Positions 25,509 to 33,434 of a stretch of DNA of 64,000 nucleotides are shown here, one piece after another. The stretch is from positions 153,373 through 217,372 of the forward strand of contig NZ_JACVAM010000008.1 of the NCBI RefSeq assembly GCF_014851865.1, read 5' to 3'. A program made the translations under genes and the position numbers. Each line of letters begins with the position of its first letter. Position 1 is the stretch's first letter. The DNA comes from Pseudomonas sp. PDM16. Lineage in GTDB: Bacteria > Pseudomonadota > Gammaproteobacteria > Pseudomonadales > Pseudomonadaceae. The notes under the pieces were generated by a model that saw nothing but the letters and a program-made list of their open reading frames with translations, had not been told where the DNA came from and did no database searches.

Positions 25509-27908
25509 TTACCAGCGGTAGGCAACACCAGCGGTGACCTGGCGCTCGGCGCCGTAGAAGGCGGCGTAGGTGTAGTTCACGTAGTCCTCGTCGGTCAGGT
25601 TGCTGGCGTTGAGGGTCAGGTCCCAGGGGCCGACTTCGTAGCCGAGCATGGCGTCGACCAGGGTGTAGGACGGCGCTACGACACTGGTGTTGAACAGGCC
25701 CGGCACCTCGTCGACGTAGCGCACGCCTGCGCCGGCACGCAGCTGGCCAGGGCCGACCTGACCGAAGCGATAGTCGCCCCATACCGAGAACATATTGCGC
25801 GGCATGCCGCCGTTCCTCTGGCCCTCGTTGCCGGCATTGCTTTTGGTCACTTCCGCTTCGGTGTAGGCGTAGGCAGCGGTCAGGCTGGCGTTGCCGATAT
25901 CGGTCTTGGCTTCCAATTCCAGACCGCGCGAGCGCTTTTCTCCGGTCTGCACCTGGGAGAAGGGATGCGCGGGGTCGGGGTCGTTGGTCAGCACGTTGCT
26001 CTGAGTCAGCTGGTAGATCGCTGCCGAGTACAGGCTGTTGCCGCCTGGCGGCTGGTAGCGGATGCCGATCTCGTACTGCTCGCCCTCGGTCGGGGCGAAA
26101 TCCTGGCCGAAAAAATCGGTACCGCTTTGGGGCTCGAAGGATTCGCTGTAGCTGATGAACGGTGCCAGACCATTATCGGCGAGGTACACCAGGCCGGCGC
26201 GCTTGGTGAAGGCGTCGCTGTCCTGGCGGCTTTTGTACTCGTCGAAGACGGCGTCTTCCTTCTGCTTGGCCCAGTCCTGACGGCCGCCGAGCAGCAGTAC
26301 CCATTTGTCGTCGAACTTGATCTGGTCCTGCAGGTAGGCGCCGGTCTGCCGGGTCGAACTGGCATAGCTGGCCGCCACGGCGGGAACGGCCGGGCCGAAG
26401 ATGCCACCGTAGACCGGGTTGAAGATGTCCAGCGGCGTTAGCGTGCGGTTGTAGCGCTCCGTGCGCAGATGGCGGTCGCCTTAGTCCACGCCGCCGAGCA
26501 GCACATGCTCGAAGCGCTCGCCGTGCAGGCGATATTCGAGCTGGGTATCGACGACGAAGTTGCGCGAGTCGTCCACCCGGTCCTGGGCGCCACGAGACAC
26601 GAGGGTCTTTTCCGGATTGATGTAGCCGCCGACCCATACCGACGGCATCTCGTTCTCCGACTCGAAGTAGCGCAGGTTCTGGCGCAGCTTGAGGTTGTCG
26701 GTGAAGGCGTGCTCGAAGCGATAGCCGACATCCCAGGCGGTGATCTCGGACTGGTTGTAGCCCGGCTCGCCGGTGAAGGTATGGCGCGAGATGTATCCGT
26801 TGGGGCTGCGCATGATGGTGCCTTCGGCCGGCATGCCGTAGACGTAGGTGGATGTGCTCTTCTGGTAGGTGGCCAGCAGCGTCAGGCTGGTGGCCTCGTT
26901 GGGCTGCCAGGTCAGCGACGGGGCGATGAAGGTGCGGTCGTCCGGTACGTCGTCGACCATGGTGTCGCTCTTGCGCTCCAGCGCGGTGAAACGGTAGCTC
27001 AGGGTATCCGTCAGCGCGCCGCCGTGATCGGTGGCCAGTTGGTGACGGTCGTTGCTGCCGGTTTCGGCCTTGATCTCATGCAGTTCCTCGCGGGTCGGCA
27101 GCTTGCTCACCACGTTGATGATGCCGCCGGGCGCTGCCTGGCCGAACAGCACCGACGAGGCACCGCGCAGTACCTCCACACGCTCCATGCCGTAGGGCTC
27201 CTGGGAGCCGTCGTAGATGTTGCTCATGTAGCGCATGCCGTCGCGGTAGGTGCTGCCGCTGATCTGGAAGCCGCGCAGGACGAAGGAGTCGGTCAGGCGG
27301 TCGTCGGCCTCGGTGGCGATCACCCCGGCGGTGTAGCCGAGCACGGCGCGCAGGCTCTGGGCGTTGATCGCGCTGATCTGGTCGCGGGTTACCACGGAGA
27401 TCGACTGGGGCGTTTCGATGATCGGCGTGTCGGTCTTGGTGCCGGTGCTGGCGGCCTTGGCCACGTAGCCGTCGACACTGCCGTAGGCCGATTGCACGCC
27501 GCTGGCGTTGACGTTGAGTTCGGAGAGGTTGAGCGCGCCGGTCGTTGCGGGCCGTAGCAGAGTGAGCGCGGTAGCCGAGCTGCGGCTATAGGTCAGGCCG
27601 CTACCGGCGAGCAATTGCTGAAGGGCTTCCTCCGCGGTGAGGTGACCATTCACCGTGGGCGCCTGGCCGCCGAGCTCCTCGTCGGATGTGCGGAATACCG
27701 CGATACCGGTGGTGGCGGTGAACTCGCCGAGGGCGTCGAGCAGTGGCTGGGCAGCGATGGCGAAGTGGAAACGTTGAGTCTTGGCCTGCTCTATGGCAGC
27801 GCTTTCAGGTGTTTCTGCGTGGCTGGGTGCGGCGATGACGGCCAGCAGGGCACTGGCCAGTAGCGAGCGTGCGAGCGAGGGCCCACGCAGGGCACGGTGG
27901 ATAGGCAT
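25509..27908 (-). pseudogene. TonB-dependent siderophore receptor interrupted by an in-frame stop
   Basis: Outer-membrane siderophore receptor of the FpvA/FoxA/FecA signalling class. It has a signal peptide (1-31, cut near APSHA-ET), an STN signalling domain (about 40-115, FHFAIAAQPLLDALGEF), a plug (PQSISVVTRDQI) and a beta-barrel ending in the terminal aromatic GVAYRW. The start is ATG 27908 with GGGGAG upstream. Codon 476 is TAA (26483-26481) in the conserved barrel segment LLGGVD-stop-GDRHLRTERYN, where homologues usually have Tyr. Both halves are in the same frame with no gap, so a single TAC or TAT to TAA change explains it. It is the target gene of the ECF/FecR pair upstream; STN and plug could still be made without most of the barrel. 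Confidence 0.87.
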
Positions 27909-28065
27909 GATGGTCTCCCCCAAGGAGTCAGTCTGGCAAATGCGAATTGTTCGCTGCCAACACAACGCGTGAGCTCTGGATTTCCCTCATGCCTTTTTTG
28001 AAAAAGATGGGTGGCTGGCTTTCCGCTGGGGATGGGAAGCCGCCCGCACCGGCGGTTCGCGCGGT

Positions 28066-29043
28066 TCAGCGGTGGATCAGCAATGCCAGCCCGGGGACTC
28101 GTGTGGTCCTCAACTGCAGGCTGGCGGTCAGTGCGTTCAGCGTGGCCTGTGGGTCGTTGGTGCGGAAGGTGCCGGACAGACGTTGCTGGCGCAGCGAATC
28201 GTCGAGCAGCAGCACCGGGGGCAGGCCCTGGCGCTGCAGGCTGTCGACGACCTCGCCCAGGGTGGCGCGGTCGAACACCAGAAGGCCCCGGCGCCAGGCG
28301 AGGGCGCGGGTGCTGTCCACGGTGATCGGGTCGCTGAAATGCCTGTCGTGATGTCGCACTTGCTGGTTGGGAGCCAGTGTGGCCTGCTCTCCAGAGCTTT
28401 CGTCGCGAACCTCGACCCGCCCGCGCGTGAGGGTGACGAGCCGGTCGGCGCCTGTGGCGTCAACGGCGAAGGCGGTACCCAGCACCAGGGTAACGAGCTG
28501 CCCGCTGTGTACGCTGAACGGCCTGAGTGGATCGTGGCTGACATCGAACCAGGCTCGACCGCGCAACAGCCTGACGGTGCGTTGATCGGCGCTCAGGTCG
28601 ACATCCAGCGCGCTGTCGCTGTCCAGCAGCACGCTACTGCCGTCGTCGAGTGTCAGCTGGCGTTGCTCGCCGGGAGCGCTGGCGTAGTCGGCACTGGCGC
28701 GCTGCAGCATGCCTGGATCTCTCCAGAGGCCGATTGCCACCGCCACTGCCAGTACGCTGCAGGCCATGGCGAGCGCCGGCCCACGTATCCAGCGCAGGTT
28801 GAGGGCATGCCGCGAAGGCCGGTACCAACCGTTGCCAGCCAGCCGCTTCGCCGGCTCGCGGAGCTTCTGCCAGACCACCTCGACTTCGTGGAAGGCTTCG
28901 GTATGAAGCGGGTCGCTGTCCAGCCAGCGGCGGAAGGCGATGCGCTCGCTGGCGGGCAGATCCGGGTTCTGAAGGCGCACGTACCAGGTGGTTGCCGTCT
29001 CCTGACGGTCCAGGCGGGCCTGCTGTTCGGGCGAGGTCTTCAC
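28066..29043 (-). CDS. FecR-family anti-sigma/sigma regulator
   Basis: A 325-residue inner-membrane regulator of cell-surface signalling. Residues 1-75 are the cytoplasmic sigma-binding domain (DUF4880: WYVRLQNPDLPASERIAFRRWL), one membrane helix spans about 88-107, then comes the periplasmic FecR domain (GEQRQLTLDDGSSVLLDSDS; LVLGTAFAVDA) and a C-terminal STN-like part (FDRATLGEVVDSLQRQGL) that contacts the receptor signalling domain. It lies between the ECF sigma gene (55 bp upstream) and the receptor gene (157 bp downstream). It appears intact although its receptor is broken. Confidence 0.93.
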   Translation of the reverse strand: MKTSPEQQARLDRQETATTWYVRLQNPDLPASERIAFRRWLDSDPLHTEAFHEVEVVWQKLREPAKRLAGNGWYRPSRHALNLRWIRGPALAMACSVLAVAVAIGLWRDPGMLQRASADYASAPGEQRQLTLDDGSSVLLDSDSALDVDLSADQRTVRLLRGRAWFDVSHDPLRPFSVHSGQLVTLVLGTAFAVDATGADRLVTLTRGRVEVRDESSGEQATLAPNQQVRHHDRHFSDPITVDSTRALAWRRGLLVFDRATLGEVVDSLQRQGLPPVLLLDDSLRQQRLSGTFRTNDPQATLNALTASLQLRTTRVPGLALLIHR

Positions 29044-29098
29044 GATGGCTGGCTCTCGCTGGAAGGTACAGATACAACGCGCGACACCACTGCAGTCC

Positions 29099-29578
29099 TC
29101 ATTGCTGCTCCCGCTGACAATGCTGGAGGGCGCGGATCATGTCCTTTTCCACGGTACTCACGGAAACGCCGAGTTGGTTGGCGATGGTGGCATAGGGCAG
29201 GCCGTCCACGCGACTCAGGAGGAATACCTGCTGGGTTCGCCGGGGTAGTTTGCGCAGACGCAGAAGCAGGTCATCCAGTTCCTGGCTCGCGCTGACCTGG
29301 ACTTCCAGCTCAGCGCCGGAGCTTTCCTCGTCCACCTGTTGCTGGGCATAGCGGTTGCGTACCTGGCGCGCCCGCAGATGGTCGAGGGCCAGATTCTGGG
29401 CGGTACGGAAGAGCAGGCTGCGGTCGCCCTCGTTCAGTTGGCGGTCCCACAGGCGAAGGAAAGTGTCCTGGGCCAGGTCCTCTGCGGTACCTCGGTCACC
29501 GACGATGCGCCGGATGAGCTGCAGCAGGCGGCTCTGTTCGCGCAGGTAAAGGGAGAGGAAGGGCGACGACTTGCTCAT
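29099..29578 (-). CDS. ECF sigma factor of the FecI/FpvI iron-starvation group
   Basis: A 159-residue sigma factor. Region 2 is seen in DRGTAEDLAQDTFLRLWDRQ and region 4 in LPRRTQQVFLLSRVDGL with helix-turn-helix YATIANQLGVSVSTVEKDM. Gene order sigma, FecR, TonB receptor is the standard surface-signalling arrangement, in which ferric siderophore binding outside releases the sigma to transcribe the receptor. A sigma-70 promoter overlapping a Fur-like box sits just upstream. The frame is intact from ATG 29578 to the stop. Confidence 0.93.
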   Translation of the reverse strand: MSKSSPFLSLYLREQSRLLQLIRRIVGDRGTAEDLAQDTFLRLWDRQLNEGDRSLLFRTAQNLALDHLRARQVRNRYAQQQVDEESSGAELEVQVSASQELDDLLLRLRKLPRRTQQVFLLSRVDGLPYATIANQLGVSVSTVEKDMIRALQHCQREQQ

Positions 29579-29616
29579 GGCTTGATGGCGGCCGCAGGCT
29601 CTGATCTGGAGTTGCG

Positions 29617-29645
29617 ATATTAGTACGCCTGAGATTTATTCTCAA
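29617..29645 (-). promoter_or_regulatory. Sigma-70 promoter of the ECF sigma gene
   Basis: Reading the minus strand: -35 TTGAGA (5 of 6 matches), a 17-bp spacer, then -10 TAATAT (4 of 6), ending 38 bp before the sigma start codon. It overlaps the Fur-like box at its -35 end. Confidence 0.6.
29630..29644. promoter_or_regulatory. Candidate Fur box over the ECF sigma promoter
   Basis: TGAGATT-T-ATTCTCA has the 7-1-7 inverted-repeat layout of a Fur site and matches the consensus arms TGATAAT/ATTATCA at 11 of 14 positions. It covers the -35 element and part of the spacer, the position expected for iron-dependent repression of an iron-starvation sigma factor. Confidence 0.6.
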
Positions 29646-29669
29646 ATAATGAATTGATCTTCGCTGCTT

Positions 29670-31046
29670 TCAGCACTCGATGATGTTGACCGCCAGGCCA
29701 CCCCTGGCGGTTTCCTTGTATTTGCTCTTCATGTCGGCCCCGGTCTCGCGCATGGTACGGATCACCCGGTCCAGCGAGATGAAGTGCTGGCCGTCGCCGC
29801 GCAGGGCCATGCGTGCGGCGTTGATGGCCTTCACCGAGCCCATGGCGTTGCGCTCGATGCAGGGCACCTGGACCAGCCCGCCGACCGGGTCGCAAGTCAG
29901 GCCGAGGTTGTGTTCCATGCCGATCTCGGCAGCATTCTCCACTTGCTGGATGCTGCCGCCGAGCACTTCGCACAGGGCGCCGGCGGCCATCGAACAGGCC
30001 ACCCCGACTTCGCCCTGGCAGCCGACTTCGGCACCGGAGATCGAGGCGTTTTCCTTGTACAGGATGCCGATGGCCGCGGCAGTGAGCAGGAAGCGCACCA
30101 CGCCGTCATCCGAGGCGCCGGGCACGAAGCGCCGGTAGTAATGCAGTACCGCCGGCACGATGCCGGCCGCGCCGTTGGTGGGGGCGGTGACCACGCGCCC
30201 GCCGCTGGCATTTTCCTCGTTCACCGCCAGGGCATAGAGATTGACCCAGTCCATCACCGTCAGTGGGTCGCGCAGGCTGGCCTCGGGGTTCTGGCTGAGT
30301 TGGCGGTGCAGGGCGGCGGCGCGGCGGCGTACCTTGAGCCCACCGGGCATGATGCCCTCGTTGCGGCAACCGGCGGTGACGCAGTCCTGCATTACCTGCC
30401 AGATGTTGAGCAGGCCGGCACGGGTTTTTGCCTCTGGGCGCCAGGCGGCTTCGTTGGCCAGCATCAGCTGGCTGATCGACAGGCCATGTTCGTTGCACTG
30501 GGCCAGCAGTTCCTTGGCGGTCTTGAACGGGTAGGCCAGCGGCGTCTGGTCCTCGACGATGCGGTCGGCCCCGGCGGCTTCCTCATCGACCACGAAGCCG
30601 CCGCCCACCGAGTAGTACTCGCGCGAGCGGATCTGCAGGCCGGCGGCGTCGAAGGCGCGGAAGATCATGCCGTTGGGATGGAAGTCGAGTGGCTTCCTGA
30701 TCATCGCCAGGTGCTCCTTCTCGACGAAGCGGATCGACTTGTCGCCGCCCAGCTTCAGCTCGCCGCTGGTACGTATGGCGGCCAGGCGGCTGTCGATGGT
30801 CGCGGTATCGACGCTATCCGGATGGTCGCCCTCCAGGCCGAGCAGCACCGCCTTGTCGCTGCCGTGGCCCTTGCCGGTGGCGCCGAGCGAACCATATAGC
30901 TCGACCTTCAGGCTCTGCGTGGTCTCGAACAGCCCTTCGCGGTGCAGCCCCTCGACGAAGCGCGCAGCCGCCCGCATCGGCCCCACCGTGTGGGAACTGG
31001 AGGGGCCGATGCCGATCTTGAAGAGGTCGAACACGCTGAGTGCCAT
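29670..31046 (-). CDS. sdaA: L-serine ammonia-lyase (L-serine dehydratase)
   Basis: An iron-sulfur enzyme converting L-serine to pyruvate and ammonia. The 458-residue single-chain (type II) form has the N-terminal motif FKIGIGPSSSHTVGPMRAA and the cluster cysteines in EVGCQGEVG, GLTCDPVGG and VQVPCIERN, plus the conserved C-terminal tail ending NIIEC that inserts into the active site. Length matches E. coli SdaA/SdaB (454-455); the two cannot be told apart here. It stands alone, ending just upstream of the iron-signalling locus promoter. Confidence 0.94.
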   Translation of the reverse strand: MALSVFDLFKIGIGPSSSHTVGPMRAAARFVEGLHREGLFETTQSLKVELYGSLGATGKGHGSDKAVLLGLEGDHPDSVDTATIDSRLAAIRTSGELKLGGDKSIRFVEKEHLAMIRKPLDFHPNGMIFRAFDAAGLQIRSREYYSVGGGFVVDEEAAGADRIVEDQTPLAYPFKTAKELLAQCNEHGLSISQLMLANEAAWRPEAKTRAGLLNIWQVMQDCVTAGCRNEGIMPGGLKVRRRAAALHRQLSQNPEASLRDPLTVMDWVNLYALAVNEENASGGRVVTAPTNGAAGIVPAVLHYYRRFVPGASDDGVVRFLLTAAAIGILYKENASISGAEVGCQGEVGVACSMAAGALCEVLGGSIQQVENAAEIGMEHNLGLTCDPVGGLVQVPCIERNAMGSVKAINAARMALRGDGQHFISLDRVIRTMRETGADMKSKYKETARGGLAVNIIEC

Positions 31047-31139
31047 GGGCTGCTCCTGTGACTGGATGGTCAGAAGCTTACACCCGATGCCTGCGACTAT
31101 CGGTCGCGGATGCGACCCGGAATTGTCGTCCTTCGCCGC

Positions 31140-32174
31140 CTACACCCCGAACATCTGCCGGACTTCGCTGGGTACCAGGCCGGTCCAGCGTTTGAACGAG
31201 CGGCGGAAATTGGTGGTGTCGTTGAACTGCAGGTAGCCGGCCACTTCCTCGTTGCTGTAGCCGCGGACCTGGTAGAGGTAGAGGGCGACATGCTTGCGCG
31301 CCTGGTCCAGCTGTTCCTGGAAGTGGGTGCCGTGCTTTTGCAACTTGCGCTTGAAGGTCGATGCGCTCATGCCCAGGGCCTGGGCCACGCTCTCCAGCTG
31401 CAGCGGCTCGCGGATGTGCGTCAGCAGGTAGCCATAGAGGCGGTCGAGCAGGCCGGCGCGAAAGCCCAGTTGCTCGAGCTGCTGCAGGGCCTGTTGCTGG
31501 GCGACCTGGCCGGCGGTGAGGGCGGCGCCCGGCCAGGGCTTGTGCAGGTATTCGCGGGGCAGGCGCATCAGGTCCATGGGCGCACCGAAGCGCACCGTTT
31601 CGCCGAGGTGCACCCAGTACTGTTCCACGTAGCGCGGCTGGGCGTGGCTGAAGCTGCACTCCCAGGGCAGTGCCTGGCCGGCCAGCCAGCGGCTCATGGC
31701 CACCAGCGCGGTGCATGAGGCTTCCAGCAGGAAGCGGCGCTGGGCGCCGGCACCACAGCTGTCCAGCCAGTATAGATAGAGATAGTGCTCGTCGAGCAGC
31801 ACGCGCGGGCTGAGCAACGGGCTGAGCAGGGCGCGTTGTTCGCCGAACATGTCCAGCGCCTGGCGCAGGTCGGCGGCGTGCTGCAGGGTGTGGCTGGCCG
31901 GGCCGTAGTGGCCGGGCAGCAGGCGCTGGCCAAACAGGAAGCTGCTGTCGTCGGCGTCCAGCAGGCGGCTGGCGTTATCGATCAGGCAGAGGAACTGCTG
32001 CGGGCTGAGGCGTGCATGGCCGGCCAGGATGTCTTCGTGGAACAGGCCGCTGCCGCGCAGCAGGCGATGGCTGTCGATACCGCGCGACAGGGCCAGGTCG
32101 AGCAGTACTGCCGGCTGCCAGTGGCCGGGAATGAAGCGGCTATCGCATTCGTACCAGTCGGTGTGGAGGGTCAT
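31140..32174 (-). CDS. AraC-family transcriptional regulator
   Basis: A 344-residue regulator with a large N-terminal Arabinose_bd-type domain (PF12625-like; residues 20-210, with HGPASHTLQHAADLRQAL-like layout) and a C-terminal AraC domain with two helix-turn-helix units: LESVAQALGMSASTFKRKLQ and SNEEVAGYLQFNDTTNFRRS. Such regulators, for example OruR- or VirF-like proteins, bind a small metabolite. It is 10 bp downstream of the degenerate GGDEF gene and likely shares its transcript. Target genes unknown; the adjacent divergent TonB-receptor promoter is a candidate by position. Confidence 0.88.
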   Translation of the reverse strand: MTLHTDWYECDSRFIPGHWQPAVLLDLALSRGIDSHRLLRGSGLFHEDILAGHARLSPQQFLCLIDNASRLLDADDSSFLFGQRLLPGHYGPASHTLQHAADLRQALDMFGEQRALLSPLLSPRVLLDEHYLYLYWLDSCGAGAQRRFLLEASCTALVAMSRWLAGQALPWECSFSHAQPRYVEQYWVHLGETVRFGAPMDLMRLPREYLHKPWPGAALTAGQVAQQQALQQLEQLGFRAGLLDRLYGYLLTHIREPLQLESVAQALGMSASTFKRKLQKHGTHFQEQLDQARKHVALYLYQVRGYSNEEVAGYLQFNDTTNFRRSFKRWTGLVPSEVRQMFGV

Positions 32175-32184
32175 GGCGATGGGC

Positions 32185-33096
32185 TCAGGCGGCCAGCGGC
32201 GGTTGCTTGGCTCGCGCCAGCGCCACGTTGAGGCGTTGCAGCAGGCTCTGCGCGTCGTCCTGCAGGGCCATCACCGTGGCCACGCTGGCGCGCAGTTGCA
32301 GACGCTCGCCGTGTTGCCCGCTCTTGTGGGCGAAGTGCTTCACCGCCGCCTGCAGCTCGCCGGCCAGTTGCCGTGCTTGGCTGTCACCGGTATTGGGCAG
32401 CAGCACCACGAAGCGGTCACCGGCCAGGCGGCAGAGCAGGTCCTGGCGGCGCAGGTTGAGCAGCAGTAGCTGGGTCAGCGCCTGCAGGACTCGGTCGCCC
32501 TCGGCGTGGCCGTAGGTGTGGTTGACCGTGGCGAAGTCGTCCAGGTCGAGGATCACCAGCGACAGCGCCTGCTGGGTGGCGCGCGCCTCGACCAGACTGT
32601 GTTCCAGCTGCAGGCGCAGATAGTCGGCATCGCCCAGCGGAGTGAGCTTGTCGAACATGCGGTGCTCGCGGAACAGCCGCTCGCGCTTCTCCATCTGTTC
32701 GCTGATGGCGCGTTGCTCGTGGTGCCAGTGGTACAGGCCGAACGTCAGCAGCAACAGGCCGACCGGCATGGGCGCCGACTCCAGCCAGTGGTCCCAGGTG
32801 ATCGCATCGGGGATGGCGATGAATTCGTCCAGGCAGTCCACCCACCAAGAGAAAAATACCAGGCCCAGGCCCAGCGCCAGCAGGTTGGTGACCCGCCCGG
32901 CCGGACGGCTGTTCAGCACCAGGCCGAGCCAGACCAGGCAGAGCAGAGCCGAGCCGCCCTCGCCGAGGATATCCAGCCACACCCATTCGCTGGTCGCCTT
33001 GAGGTCGCCGGCACCCAGGTGCAGGAGCAGGGCGGCATTGGCCGCCAGCAGCAGGGCGGCGAGTTTCAGGCGGTGCAGGCCGAGCAGGGTGGGCAT
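32185..33096 (-). CDS. Membrane protein with degenerate GGDEF domain
   Basis: A 303-residue protein with about four membrane helices in residues 5-125 and a C-terminal GGDEF-fold domain from about residue 145 (LSLVILDLDDFATVNHTYGH). The catalytic signature is AGDRF instead of GG(D/E)EF: the first Gly is Ala and the essential Glu is Arg, so cyclase activity is unlikely. The I-site RRQD five residues upstream is kept, so c-di-GMP could still be bound. The start at 33096 gives a normal membrane N terminus and has GGAG 7 nt upstream; the longer frame covers regulatory DNA. It precedes the AraC gene in one transcription unit. Confidence 0.82.
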   Translation of the reverse strand: MPTLLGLHRLKLAALLLAANAALLLHLGAGDLKATSEWVWLDILGEGGSALLCLVWLGLVLNSRPAGRVTNLLALGLGLVFFSWWVDCLDEFIAIPDAITWDHWLESAPMPVGLLLLTFGLYHWHHEQRAISEQMEKRERLFREHRMFDKLTPLGDADYLRLQLEHSLVEARATQQALSLVILDLDDFATVNHTYGHAEGDRVLQALTQLLLLNLRRQDLLCRLAGDRFVVLLPNTGDSQARQLAGELQAAVKHFAHKSGQHGERLQLRASVATVMALQDDAQSLLQRLNVALARAKQPPLAA

Positions 33097-33167
33097 GACG
33101 GGCTCCAGATCAGTCGTTCGTGCGTCAGCAGAGCAGAGCCATATGACCGAATGGTTGCAGCGGGGGA

Positions 33168-33290
33168 GGTCGAATCGGCTCAGGGCGGGTGACGACTTTT
33201 TCGCGGCGGCAGCGCAACACTGCGAGCGGTGGCGGCCTGTGGCGACTCGGCGGGTCATTACGGCTCGCCGGGTCGGGTCAAATCGGCTCA
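33168..33290. repeat. Direct repeats GGTC(A/G)AATCGGCTCA in a divergent regulatory region
   Basis: The 338-bp gap between the GGDEF and TonB-receptor genes holds near-identical copies at 33168-33182 and 33276-33290 (14 of 15 bases shared) and a weaker copy at 33253-33267 (about 11 of 15), placed 23 bp before the last one. Tandem spacing near two helical turns is typical of AraC-family binding sites. No gene lies in this gap. Confidence 0.45.
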
Positions 33291-33344
33291 TTGCACCCCG
33301 TCAGCGAGGGTGAACGCCGAGCAAAACGGCAGGGTTGCCTAGGC

Positions 33345-33362
33345 CTGTCACAGAACCGTCAT
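33345..33362 (+). promoter_or_regulatory. Pho box upstream of the TonB receptor-phytase cluster
   Basis: CTGTCAC-AGAA-CCGTCAT has the PhoB-site layout of two 7-bp direct repeats of CTGTCAT separated by 4 bp, each repeat matching 6 of 7. TAGCTT lies 10 bp downstream (33373-33378), the distance at which PhoB-activated promoters carry their -10 box. The receptor ATG is 72 bp further on. Confidence 0.7.
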
Positions 33363-33434
33363 CCCTCGCTCCTAGCTTGCGCTCCAAGTCGCCGGGCACT
33401 GGTCCGGCCGGAACGCTTATCTGGGGAGATCAGC

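Noticed and set aside
27980..27986. GGGAAAT on the minus strand as a FecI-type -35 box for the TonB receptor
   Set aside because: The 17-bp spacing leads to no matching -10 element, so the match is likely chance.
27991..28006. CTTTTTTGAAAAAG-like hairpin after the FecR gene
   Set aside because: Only A-T pairs and no GC stem, so not a credible terminator.
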